A stretch of 15,172 nt of DNA, from assembly GCF_020539865.1 (NCBI RefSeq), contig NZ_JAJBQV010000045.1, positions 1 through 15,172 of the forward strand. Reading direction: 5' to 3'. Shown piece by piece: positions 5,776 through 13,554 of the stretch. How positions within the stretch are numbered: position 1 is the stretch's first letter; every line of letters begins with the position of its first letter. Source of the stretch: Megasphaera elsdenii. GTDB taxonomy: Bacteria; Bacillota; Negativicutes; Veillonellales; Megasphaeraceae. Position numbers and translations under genes: made by a program. The notes under the pieces are model-generated. The model made no database searches, was not told the DNA's origin, and was given only the letters and a program-made list of their open reading frames with translations.

Positions 5776-8373
5776 TTGGCAGGAAAAAAATTAACGCCTA
5801 TGATGCAGCAGTACATGGAAGTCAAAGAGCAGTGCCAGGATAAAATCCTCTTTTTCCGCCTCGGCGACTTCTATGAAATGTTTTTTGACGATGCCCTGAC
5901 GGCGTCGCGCGAACTGGACCTGACCTTGACGGGCCGGGCTGGCGGCAATAAGGAAAAAGTTCCTATGTGTGGCGTGCCCTTTCATTCGGCCGATACCTAT
6001 ATTGAACGGCTGGTCCACAAAGGCTATAAGGTCGCTATTTGCGAACAGATGGAGGACCCGAAGCTGGCGAAAGGCTTGGTCAAGCGCAAGATCATCAAGG
6101 TCATTACACCAGGGACGATTACCCTGGAAAATGCCGTAGCGTCGAAGCAGAACAATTACATCGGCTGCCTGAATGAAAAAGAAGGCATCCTTTCTATGGC
6201 CCTTATGGACGTCACGACCGGCGAATGTCTGTGGGCTGACTGCGCTGCGTCGGTCATGGAAGACTCCTTGTTCGATATCCTTGCCGTCTACGAACCGAGT
6301 GAACTTATTTACGCCCATATGGGGAAGGATATGGACGCTGTCCGCGAATACTTGCGAAGCCATTTGGCTCAATGTACGGTCACGGAATTTCCTGCTGATG
6401 ACAATGTCGATTATAGCGAACAGGCCCGGTCCTATTTCCCGCCCGAAGATTTTGTGGCTGCTACAGCGGCTGGCGACTGCATCGGCATGCTCCTGGCCTA
6501 TGTCAGCGACGTCATGCAGTCCGATATTTCTCACATCAATTCCCTGGAACACATCGACAATGACCGGCGCCTGGTCGTCGATGCGGCCAGCCTGCGCCAT
6601 CTGGAAATCACGCAGAACGTCCGCGACGGCGGCCGCCGGGGGACGCTCCTCGATGTCTTGGACAAGACCCAGACGGCTATGGGCGGGCGGCTCCTGCGCA
6701 AGTGGTTGGAAGCGCCGCTTATCCGCATTGCCGATATTACGCGCCGCCAAGATGCCGTCGAAGACTTCGTCCTCCACGAAATCATGCGCCAAGATACAGC
6801 TGACGTGCTGAACCGGATTTACGACTTTGAACGCATCTTGACCCGTATCGAAACGGGAACGGTAAGCCCGAAAGATTTGGTGGCCCTGCGGGAATCGCTG
6901 GCCGTCATTCCGCAGCTCAAAAACGTCTTGGCCGGGGCCAGCGCCGACCTCCTGCACAACCTCAATGACCGCTTACAGACCCATGACGACGTGTATGACC
7001 TGCTCTGCCGGGGCATCAAGGACGAACCGGGATTGGTCATCCGCAACGGCGGCGTCATTCGCGATGGTTTTTCGCCGGAACTCGATGAAATCCGTTCCAT
7101 TGCGGCCAACAGCCATGCCTTTTTGCAGGAACTGGAAGAGAAGGAAAAGGAAAAGACCGGCATTAAGATGAAAATCGGCTATACCAAAGTCTTTGGCTAT
7201 TACTTCGAGATTTCTCATGCTAATACTAAGCCCATTCCCGATTATTACGTACGCAAGCAGACCTTGGTCAATGCCGAACGCTATATCACGCCGGAATTGA
7301 AGGAGTTTGAAGTCAAAGTCCTGACTAGCCAGGAACGGATGCTGGCTTTGGAATATAAGCTTTTCGGCGACATCCGCCGTCAGATCCAGGGACATATCCC
7401 GGCCATGCAGGCAACGGCCCGGGCCATTGCCCGCATCGACTGCTTGTACAGTCTGGCCTGCGCGGCTTATGACAACCGCTACGTCCGTCCCAGCCTCAAC
7501 ACGAAGGCGACGATTTCCATCAAGGACGGCCGTCATCCCATTATTGAAAAGTATTTGAAAGATGAATTGTTCGTCCCGAATGATGTCACTTTGAACCATG
7601 AAGATCATGAAATCCTGGTCATTACCGGACCGAATATGGCCGGTAAGTCGACGTATATGCGCCAAGTCGCCGTGTTGGTCCTCATGGCTCAAGTTGGCTC
7701 CTTCATTCCGGCCAAGGAAGGGTCTATTTGCCCGGTAGACCGCATCTTTACCCGCATCGGTGCCAGCGATGATATCCTCACCGGTCAGAGTACGTTCATG
7801 ATGGAAATGAAGGAAGTGTCGTACATCCTGAAACATGCGACTAGCCGCAGCCTGCTCATCCTCGACGAAATCGGCCGCGGGACGAGCACCTTTGACGGCA
7901 TGTCCATCGCCAGGGCCGTCATCGAATACTGCCGGAAGCATATCCACGCCTTGACGCTGTTTGCGACGCATTATCACGAACTCATCGCCATGGCCGACGA
8001 TTCGCCGAAAATCAAGAATTATACGGTCGCTGTCAAGGAACGGGGCAAGAACATCAAGTTCCTGCGGCGCATCATTCCCGGCGGCGCCGACCGCAGCTAC
8101 GGCCTGCACGTGGCGCGCCTGGCCGGCTTGCCGGAAAGCCTGCTCAAGCGGGCCGACGTTATCTTGGAAGATTTGGAAAAGAACGGCGGCGCTCCCGTCC
8201 CGGCCAAGGCGCCTGTGAACCCTGCGCCGTCACCGATGGGGGACAGTCTCTTTTCCAGTCCCGTCATTGATAAGCTGCTCAGTGTCGATGTCAGCAGTAT
8301 GACGCCGATTGAAGCGATTTCTTTCTTATATAATCTGCAAAAAGATGCCAAAGAAGGAAGTGGAATCCAGTGA
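5776..8373 (+). CDS. mutS: DNA mismatch repair protein MutS (TTG start)
   Basis: MutS finds mismatched or looped-out bases and recruits MutL in an ATP-dependent way. 865 residues, family-typical. The mismatch-binding Phe-x-Glu motif is at 32-34 in GDFYEMF, followed by the connector, core/lever and clamp regions. The ATPase domain has Walker A GPNMAGKST (618-626), Walker B LLILDEIGRG (Asp 697, Glu 698), STFDG and the ATHYHEL signature. The C-terminus carries a short DSLF stretch that could be a weak beta-clamp contact (uncertain). I chose TTG 5776 because AAGGAAGGTGAG (5761-5772) stands just ahead and the protein then begins AGKKLTPMMQQY as in other MutS. An ATG at 5731 in the same frame lies inside miaB without a ribosome site and would add 15 unrelated residues. 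mutL overlaps its stop codon. Confidence 0.96.
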   Translation: MAGKKLTPMMQQYMEVKEQCQDKILFFRLGDFYEMFFDDALTASRELDLTLTGRAGGNKEKVPMCGVPFHSADTYIERLVHKGYKVAICEQMEDPKLAKGLVKRKIIKVITPGTITLENAVASKQNNYIGCLNEKEGILSMALMDVTTGECLWADCAASVMEDSLFDILAVYEPSELIYAHMGKDMDAVREYLRSHLAQCTVTEFPADDNVDYSEQARSYFPPEDFVAATAAGDCIGMLLAYVSDVMQSDISHINSLEHIDNDRRLVVDAASLRHLEITQNVRDGGRRGTLLDVLDKTQTAMGGRLLRKWLEAPLIRIADITRRQDAVEDFVLHEIMRQDTADVLNRIYDFERILTRIETGTVSPKDLVALRESLAVIPQLKNVLAGASADLLHNLNDRLQTHDDVYDLLCRGIKDEPGLVIRNGGVIRDGFSPELDEIRSIAANSHAFLQELEEKEKEKTGIKMKIGYTKVFGYYFEISHANTKPIPDYYVRKQTLVNAERYITPELKEFEVKVLTSQERMLALEYKLFGDIRRQIQGHIPAMQATARAIARIDCLYSLACAAYDNRYVRPSLNTKATISIKDGRHPIIEKYLKDELFVPNDVTLNHEDHEILVITGPNMAGKSTYMRQVAVLVLMAQVGSFIPAKEGSICPVDRIFTRIGASDDILTGQSTFMMEMKEVSYILKHATSRSLLILDEIGRGTSTFDGMSIARAVIEYCRKHIHALTLFATHYHELIAMADDSPKIKNYTVAVKERGKNIKFLRRIIPGGADRSYGLHVARLAGLPESLLKRADVILEDLEKNGGAPVPAKAPVNPAPSPMGDSLFSSPVIDKLLSVDVSSMTPIEAISFLYNLQKDAKEGSGIQ

Positions 8374-10445
8374 GTTCAATCATTCATGTCTTAGATGAAG
8401 CGACGCGCAATAAGATTGCTGCCGGCGAAGTCGTTGAACGGCCGGCGTCGTGCATCAAGGAATTGGTAGAAAATGCCATTGATGCCGGTGCCCATGCCAT
8501 TGAAGTGGAAATCGCCGATGGCGGCCAGTCCTATATGCGGGTCACCGACGACGGCTGCGGCATGAGTCCGGAAGATGCCCATAAGTGCATCATCCGTCAC
8601 GGCACGAGCAAAATCAGTTCTGTCGAAGATATCTTTGCCATTACGTCTCTGGGCTTCCGCGGCGAAGCCGTGCCCAGTATTGCTGCCGTATCGCACATGC
8701 AGATTACGACGCGCCAGGCTGACGACGATTTTGCGACGCACCTCATCCTCGATGGGGGCGAAATTACAGCAGAAGACCAGGCCGGTGCACCGGTAGGGAC
8801 GACGATGGAAGTGAGCGACCTCTTTTACAATACGCCAGCGCGGCGCAAGTTCCTCAAGAGCGAACGGACAGAAAGTTCGAAAATCTCTGAAATGGTGACC
8901 AAACTGGCTCTAGCCAATCCGGCTATTGCCTTTACTTTTACCAATAATGGCCGGACGACGATGAAGACCGGCGGTACAGGGGACCTGCGGGAAACGATTG
9001 CCAATATCTATGGGGCCAACGTCGCCCGCGATGTCTTTGCCATCTCTGCCGACCAGGACGGCATCAGCCTGGAAGGCTATGTAGGCAAGCCGTCGGTCTT
9101 AAAGAGCAACCGCAACTGGCAAACGTGCATCGTCAATCACCGCATCGTCCATAATCCTTTGATGTTCAAGGCCATCGACAATGCTTATCACGCCATGCTG
9201 CCGAAATCGGGCTATCCCTTTGCCATGCTCCATCTCCATGTCGACCCGGCGACGATCGACGTCAATGTCCATCCTGCGAAGACGGAAATTAAATTCTCCG
9301 ATGAACAAGCCGTTTATCGGGCCGTTTACCACAGTATCGTCACGGCCTTGGTGGCCCAGGAAAAGCCCGAAGCCATCGCCAAGACCATCGGTGCCGATGT
9401 AGGGGCGGCCCGCCCGCAGGAGAACGGTAAAGCCACCTCCGTAAGGGCCGATGTAGGGGCGACCACGTGGGGCGCCCGCCCGCAAGAGAGCGGTAAAGTA
9501 ACCTCTCTAGCCAGTGGGCCTTTGGGGCAATACTCCTTGGCGGGAAGAACCCCTCAGTCAGCTCCGCTGACAGCTCCCCTTCACAGGGGAGCCGAAAGCT
9601 CTTGCAAAGGGGAGGACGGTAAAGTAACCTCTCTAGCCAGTGAGCCTTTGGGGCAACACTCCTTGTTGGGAAGAACCCCTCAGTCAGCTCCGCTGACAGC
9701 TCCCCTTCACAGGGGAGCCGAAAGCCTCCCCTGTGAAGGGGAGGGGGACCGCTCGCGGTGGAGGGGTTCTTCCCTCTTTTCCCAGGCCTTGGCTCAACAT
9801 GGACAAGGTGGCCCGTCGGAAGCGACGTCTGTCGTTTCGGAAGCGGCGGCCCCGAAAATCGTCTTTGACGGCGATGACGACGTCTTCATTCCTTTGGGAG
9901 AAGTGGCGGACTGCTTCATTATTGCCAAAAAGGGACAAGATCTATACATCGTCGACCAACATGCCGCTCACGAACGGATCCGCTATGATACCTTTTGTAA
10001 GCGTGTCGAACGGATGCCGAGCCAGCAGCTGCTGACGCCGGAGTTCGTCGATGTCGACAGCGACGATATGACACTTCTGCTGGAACGGCAGGACGTCTTC
10101 AACGACCTGGGCTATACGTATTCTGAAGCCGGGCCGACGACGCTGCGCGTGGAAGAAGTGCCCTGCGATTTGCAGACCAGCGATATTGCTGATTCCCTGA
10201 AAGATATCTGCCTGCTCCTGCACAATCAGAAAGAACCGGATAAAGCCATGGTCCGTCATCGCTCCCTGGCCTATCTGTCCTGCCACGGTGCTGTCAAAGC
10301 CGGCGACAGCCTCAATATCCGCCAGATGAAACAACTTTTGGATGATTTGTTCCATACGGAAAAACCCTATGTCTGCCCTCATGGCCGGCCGACAATCATC
10401 CGCTTTACACCGAAAGAATTAGCCCATTTATTTAAACGGACATGA
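8370..10445 (+). CDS. mutL: DNA mismatch repair endonuclease MutL with a repeat-built linker
   Basis: MutL links mismatch recognition by MutS to strand removal and, in bacteria lacking MutH, nicks the new strand itself. The GHKL ATPase has motif I with Glu 31 and Asn 35 (KELVENAIDAGA), DDGCGM (60-65) and GFRGEA (95-100). The C-terminal endonuclease domain has DQHAAHE (529-535), SCHGAV (Cys 638), CPHGRP (669-674) and a terminal FKR. The last acid of the DQHA(x)2E(x)4E motif is Asp 540 instead of Glu. Length 691 residues is long for the family because residues about 342-468 are encoded by inserted repeats: two 28-bp elements, a 126-bp tandem duplication and one and a half copies of a 105-bp palindromic element, all in frame. 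GTG start overlaps the mutS stop (GTGA), with AAGGAAG at 8354-8360. The methyltransferase gene overlaps its own stop. Confidence 0.95.
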   Translation: MSSIIHVLDEATRNKIAAGEVVERPASCIKELVENAIDAGAHAIEVEIADGGQSYMRVTDDGCGMSPEDAHKCIIRHGTSKISSVEDIFAITSLGFRGEAVPSIAAVSHMQITTRQADDDFATHLILDGGEITAEDQAGAPVGTTMEVSDLFYNTPARRKFLKSERTESSKISEMVTKLALANPAIAFTFTNNGRTTMKTGGTGDLRETIANIYGANVARDVFAISADQDGISLEGYVGKPSVLKSNRNWQTCIVNHRIVHNPLMFKAIDNAYHAMLPKSGYPFAMLHLHVDPATIDVNVHPAKTEIKFSDEQAVYRAVYHSIVTALVAQEKPEAIAKTIGADVGAARPQENGKATSVRADVGATTWGARPQESGKVTSLASGPLGQYSLAGRTPQSAPLTAPLHRGAESSCKGEDGKVTSLASEPLGQHSLLGRTPQSAPLTAPLHRGAESLPCEGEGDRSRWRGSSLFSQALAQHGQGGPSEATSVVSEAAAPKIVFDGDDDVFIPLGEVADCFIIAKKGQDLYIVDQHAAHERIRYDTFCKRVERMPSQQLLTPEFVDVDSDDMTLLLERQDVFNDLGYTYSEAGPTTLRVEEVPCDLQTSDIADSLKDICLLLHNQKEPDKAMVRHRSLAYLSCHGAVKAGDSLNIRQMKQLLDDLFHTEKPYVCPHGRPTIIRFTPKELAHLFKRT
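9393..9491 (+). repeat. Short direct repeats carrying the 28-bp element, inside mutL
   Basis: Two related units, 9393-9446 and from 9447, each starting GCCGATGTAGGGGCG and running to a CGGTAAAG box (9425 and 9491). The second is 12 bases longer because it keeps the complete 28-bp palindromic element (9452-9479, TGTAGGGGC ... CCACGTGG ... GCCCGC); the first (9398-9417) lacks the centre. Both remain in frame and encode ADVGA...ARPQE peptides in the MutL linker. Confidence 0.75.
9491..9730 (+). repeat. 126-bp tandem duplication inside mutL
   Basis: The segment beginning CGGTAAAGTAACCTCTCTAG at 9491 recurs at 9617, exactly 126 bases (42 codons) later, and the likeness continues to the GAGCCGAAAGC of the palindromic element. 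The peptides GKVTSLASGPLGQYSLAG and GKVTSLASEPLGQHSLLG show the drift since duplication. The first unit contains a truncated palindromic element (9543 to about 9615), the second leads into the full one. Confidence 0.85.
9669..9773 (+). repeat. 105-bp palindromic element, full copy in mutL
   Basis: Terminal arms GGAAGAACCCCTC (9669-9681) and GAGGGGTTCTTCC (9761-9773) are perfect reverse complements. Inside, CTCCCCTTCACAGGGGAG (9700-9717) is a hairpin by itself and is also the exact reverse complement of CTCCCCTGTGAAGGGGAG (9726-9743). Length is 35 codons, read from its first base as MutL codon 434 on (GRTPQSAPLTAPLHRGAE ...). The +2 and +3 forward frames of this copy contain TGA. Confidence 0.88.
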
Positions 10446-11359
10446 CTCATATGATTTACGTCGTGCCTTCATTGAAGGCCAAAGAAAAATTACAAAGTGA
10501 AGGGAAAGCCTGGGCCGAAAGTCAGGGCTTCACTTATGTGCTGCGACACCAGCGGACTATCCAGGACTTGATGGATGAATACGGAGAGGACTTTCTCGTC
10601 TATTCGTCGCGAGGGCCTCAAATAGATCGGCCGGAAGGCAGCCATTTCTTCAGTCTCAACATGGCCGAACTACGCATCCAGAACTTGCGGAAAGGCCAAC
10701 GCGACCATTTGCTGGAAGCGCTCATGGGGATGAAGGAGAGGGAAGGAAGAACACCTCAGTCAGCTGCGCTGACAGCTCCCCTTCACAGGGGAGCCGAAAG
10801 CCTCTCCTGCGAAGGGGAGGGGGACCGCTCGCGGTGGAAGGGTTCTTCCGAGCCGCCTATTACCGTCCTCGACTGCACCTGCGGCTTTGGCGCCGATGCG
10901 GCCGTTGCTTCTTTTGGCTTGCCTGCTGGGTCACGCGTCGATGCCCTGGAGGTGTCCCCCCTGTTGGAAGCGGTCACATCGTGGGGCTTTTCCCATTTTG
11001 TCCACAAGAAAGACGACGTCACGGCGGCACTGCGACGGATTTCTCTGCGCCGTGGCGATTATCGCGCTTACTTGTTATCCGACGAAGGGCCCGTATACGA
11101 CGTCCTCTATTTCGATCCCATGTTCCAGCGGCCTGTCGAGGCGAGCTGCCAGTTCCAGCCCGTCCGGGCCATTATGGAACACGGCGGTCTGACGCGGGAC
11201 CTGATTGAACGAGCGCTGCAGAAAGCCCGGCGCCGGGTCGTCATCAAGGAGCGGGATTTCCGCCAACTCTGCCGCGATTTCCCGGAGGTTACCTTATATG
11301 GCGGCAAATACAGCCGCATTGGCTATGCCGTATTGGAGTGTGATTCATGGAAAAAGTAA
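10442..11359 (+). CDS. Class I SAM-dependent methyltransferase, RsmJ-like (DUF548)
   Basis: Resembles the SAM_MT/DUF548 family, whose characterised member RsmJ methylates G1516 of 16S rRNA. Seen here: motif I LDCTCGFGADA (about residues 141-151), an acidic DALEVSP at the end of strand 2, and the family-typical YFDPMF catalytic-loop motif near 222-227. Whether the substrate is rRNA G1516 is an inference, supported by rsmA in the same operon. The 305-residue protein carries a 35-residue insert (residues 102-136) encoded by a 105-bp palindromic element, just before motif I; without it the length would be 270. ATG 10442 overlaps the mutL stop (ATGA); a second in-frame ATG at 10451 is an equally possible start. 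miaA overlaps its 3' end by 13 bases. Confidence 0.82.
   Translation: MTHMIYVVPSLKAKEKLQSEGKAWAESQGFTYVLRHQRTIQDLMDEYGEDFLVYSSRGPQIDRPEGSHFFSLNMAELRIQNLRKGQRDHLLEALMGMKEREGRTPQSAALTAPLHRGAESLSCEGEGDRSRWKGSSEPPITVLDCTCGFGADAAVASFGLPAGSRVDALEVSPLLEAVTSWGFSHFVHKKDDVTAALRRISLRRGDYRAYLLSDEGPVYDVLYFDPMFQRPVEASCQFQPVRAIMEHGGLTRDLIERALQKARRRVVIKERDFRQLCRDFPEVTLYGGKYSRIGYAVLECDSWKK
10745..10849 (+). repeat. 105-bp palindromic element, full copy in the methyltransferase gene
   Basis: Same length, orientation and reading frame as the mutL copy (9669-9773). Arms GGAAGAACACCTC and GAAGGGTTCTTCC are slightly diverged, as is the inner right arm (CTCTCCTGCGAAGGGGAG). It begins exactly at codon 102 and encodes GRTPQSAALTAPLHRGAE and the following 17 residues, differing from the MutL insert at only three positions. 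Confidence 0.88.
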
Positions 11360-12282
11360 TGGTCATCATCGGTCCGACGGCTGTCGGCAAGACGACGCTC
11401 AGTTTTGCCCTGGCCGAACATTACGGGACCGACCTCATTTCTGGCGACGCCTACCAGATTTACCGCCATATGGATATCGGTACGGCGAAACCGACAGCGG
11501 ACGAATTGGCCCGCTATCACCATTATCTCATCGATATTGCCGAGCCTGATGAGCCCTATTCGGCAGCCCGTTTCTGCGATATGGCCGGTAAGGCCATTGC
11601 CGAAGTCAACGGGAAGGGCAAAGTCCCCATCGTCGTCGGCGGCACAGGGCTCTATGTCCAATCCCTCCTGGAAGGCTACGATTTCCAGACGGCCCGCATG
11701 ACTGAGGCCGATAAGGAAGCGGCTCAGGCACGCATTGCCTCCCTCGATGAAGGGGCGCTGAAAGACTATATTGTCCGGGAAACGGATTGGCAGCCGCCAG
11801 ATTGGCACGAGCTGCTTTCCAATACGCATCGCCTGACCCGCTTGGTCAGTGCTATCGAACAGGGCGAAGGGAAGACCTTCGTCAGTGCCGGCAAGGCTCA
11901 CGGCCTGGTCTATGACGCCTATGTCATCGGTCTGCGCCTGCCGCGGGACGTCTTATATGCCCGCATCGAAGAACGCGTCGACGCTATGATAGCTGCCGGC
12001 TGGGTCGATGAAGTGCGGCACTTGTTGGACCGGGGCATCCCGACGGACTGTCAGGCCATGAAGGCCATCGGTTATCAGGAGCTGGCTCTGTATATTCAGG
12101 GCCAGCTGCCCCTCGATGACGCTGTGGCCCGCATCAAGACCCGGACGCGGCGTTTTGCCAAGCGTCAGCTCACGTGGTTCAAACGCATGCCCTATATCCA
12201 CTGGTACGATAAGGACCAGTATGATGGGGAAGAAGCATTGATACAAGCTGTGCTGCGGGATTTGCCTTTATATTCACTATAG
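11347..12282 (+). CDS. miaA: tRNA dimethylallyltransferase MiaA
   Basis: Transfers a dimethylallyl group to N6 of A37 in tRNAs reading codons that start with U, giving i6A37, the substrate of MiaB. 311 residues, family-typical. The P-loop GPTAVGKTT is at 9-17, the catalytic Asp 34 lies in ISGDAYQIYRHMDIGTAK, and the VVGGTGLYVQSL motif follows near residue 98. The serine that usually follows the catalytic Asp (DS) is Ala 35 here. The C-terminal region ends in the RQLTWFKR-type tRNA-binding segment. The ATG has GGAG at 11335-11338 and overlaps the methyltransferase gene by 13 bases. hfq, often next to miaA elsewhere, is absent; a PLP enzyme gene follows after 15 bases. Confidence 0.95.
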   Translation: MEKVMVIIGPTAVGKTTLSFALAEHYGTDLISGDAYQIYRHMDIGTAKPTADELARYHHYLIDIAEPDEPYSAARFCDMAGKAIAEVNGKGKVPIVVGGTGLYVQSLLEGYDFQTARMTEADKEAAQARIASLDEGALKDYIVRETDWQPPDWHELLSNTHRLTRLVSAIEQGEGKTFVSAGKAHGLVYDAYVIGLRLPRDVLYARIEERVDAMIAAGWVDEVRHLLDRGIPTDCQAMKAIGYQELALYIQGQLPLDDAVARIKTRTRRFAKRQLTWFKRMPYIHWYDKDQYDGEEALIQAVLRDLPLYSL

Positions 12283-12297
12283 AAAGGAATCATAACA

Positions 12298-13554
12298 TTG
12301 TCTTTGGATTTAGAAACATTACGAAAAGAAGCGCTGGCCGAATGTGCGGACCAGTTTGAACGGATTGATACGATTTGTCTCCATAATACGGCGAAAGTCC
12401 TGGCTGCTTATAAGGAAGCCCAGATTTCTTCGTACCAGTTTGCCGGTACGTCGGGCTATGGCTACAGCGACATGGGCCGGGAAAAGCTCGACGAAGTCTT
12501 TGCCTGCGTCTTTAAAGCGGAAAAAGCCATTGTCCGTCCTCATTTCGTATCGGGGACCCATGCGCTGGCGACGGTCCTGCTGGCCCTGCTGCAGACAGGC
12601 GACCTCATGATGAGCCTTGTCGGCGCACCGTATGATACGATGCAGGGCGTTATCGGCTACGCCCATGAAACGCCCCATTCTCTGAAGGAAAAAGGCGTTC
12701 GCTATGAAGAAGTCCCCTTGAAGGACAACGCCTATGATTTGGCCGGTATTGAGGCCGCCGTGGCTGAAAAGCAGCCGAAACTGGTCCTCATTCAGCGTTC
12801 TCGCGGTTACAGCACACGGGCCTCTTTGACGATCGATGATATCCGTTCGATTATTTCTGTCGTCAAGAAGGTCAGTCCGAAGACGATTTGTTTTGTCGAT
12901 AACTGCTACGGTGAATTTGCTGCCGAAGAAGAACCGATTGAAGCCGGTGCCGACATCATCGCCGGGTCGCTCATCAAGAATCCCGGTGGCGGCATCGCCC
13001 CGACAGGCGGTTATATTGCCGGTAAGGAAGAACTGGTCCATGCAGCCGCCGACTACTTGACGGCTCCTGGGCTGGGCGACGAACTCGGCTCCTATGCGGC
13101 TGGTTACCGCCTCTTTTTCCAGGGCTTCTTCATGGCACCGCACGTCACGGCACAGGCCATCAAAGGCGCTGTCTTCGCGGCAGCTGTCTTTGAAAAGATG
13201 GGCTTCAAGGTCTCACCGGCCGTCCAGGATCCGCGAGTCGACCTGATTCAGACCATTTATCTGGAAAACGAACAGAATATGTGTCTCTTCTGCCAGGGCA
13301 TCCAGTCTTTCTCGCCTGTCGATGCCCATGTCACGCCGATTCCTGACGATATGCCAGGCTATGCCGATAAGATCATCATGGCTGCTGGTGATTTCGTCCA
13401 AGGGTCATCTATCGAATTGTCTGCCGACGGCCCAATCCGCGACCCCTATATGATTTATCTCCAAGGGGGCATCGTCTTTGAACACAATGTCCTGGCCATC
13501 CTCAGCGCAGCGCAGTACATTGCTGAACATCGGGAAGGAGCCGCTCATGATTAA
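12298..13554 (+). CDS. Methionine gamma-lyase family PLP enzyme (aluminium-resistance protein family)
   Basis: A fold-type-I PLP enzyme of 418 residues matching the Met_gamma_lyase / 'aluminium resistance protein' family of Firmicutes. The likely PLP lysine is Lys 227 in GSLIKNPGGGIAPTGGYIAG; an upstream FVDNCYGEF supplies the Asp that contacts the pyridine nitrogen, and SGTHALATVLLALL forms the phosphate-side region. The family name suggests C-S bond cleavage of sulfur amino acids, but activity is poorly established and may be different. TTG start with AGAAAGGA at 12281-12288; the protein then starts SLDLETLRKEAL, a normal N-terminus. It sits between miaA and rnmV, with the rnmV start overlapping its stop by 8 bases, so it is translated within the operon. 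Confidence 0.88.
   Translation: MSLDLETLRKEALAECADQFERIDTICLHNTAKVLAAYKEAQISSYQFAGTSGYGYSDMGREKLDEVFACVFKAEKAIVRPHFVSGTHALATVLLALLQTGDLMMSLVGAPYDTMQGVIGYAHETPHSLKEKGVRYEEVPLKDNAYDLAGIEAAVAEKQPKLVLIQRSRGYSTRASLTIDDIRSIISVVKKVSPKTICFVDNCYGEFAAEEEPIEAGADIIAGSLIKNPGGGIAPTGGYIAGKEELVHAAADYLTAPGLGDELGSYAAGYRLFFQGFFMAPHVTAQAIKGAVFAAAVFEKMGFKVSPAVQDPRVDLIQTIYLENEQNMCLFCQGIQSFSPVDAHVTPIPDDMPGYADKIIMAAGDFVQGSSIELSADGPIRDPYMIYLQGGIVFEHNVLAILSAAQYIAEHREGAAHD

Noticed and set aside
5791..8109. Minus-strand open frames of 388 and 378 codons under mutS
   Set aside because: Antisense to MutS with all motifs on the plus strand; no recognised domains. GC-biased codon use leaves the opposite strand open.
13478..13546. 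ATG 13478 as the rnmV start
   Set aside because: It would add 23 residues encoded within the PLP-enzyme gene; ATG 13547 has AAGGAG at the right distance and starts MIKEVLVVEG as in the family.
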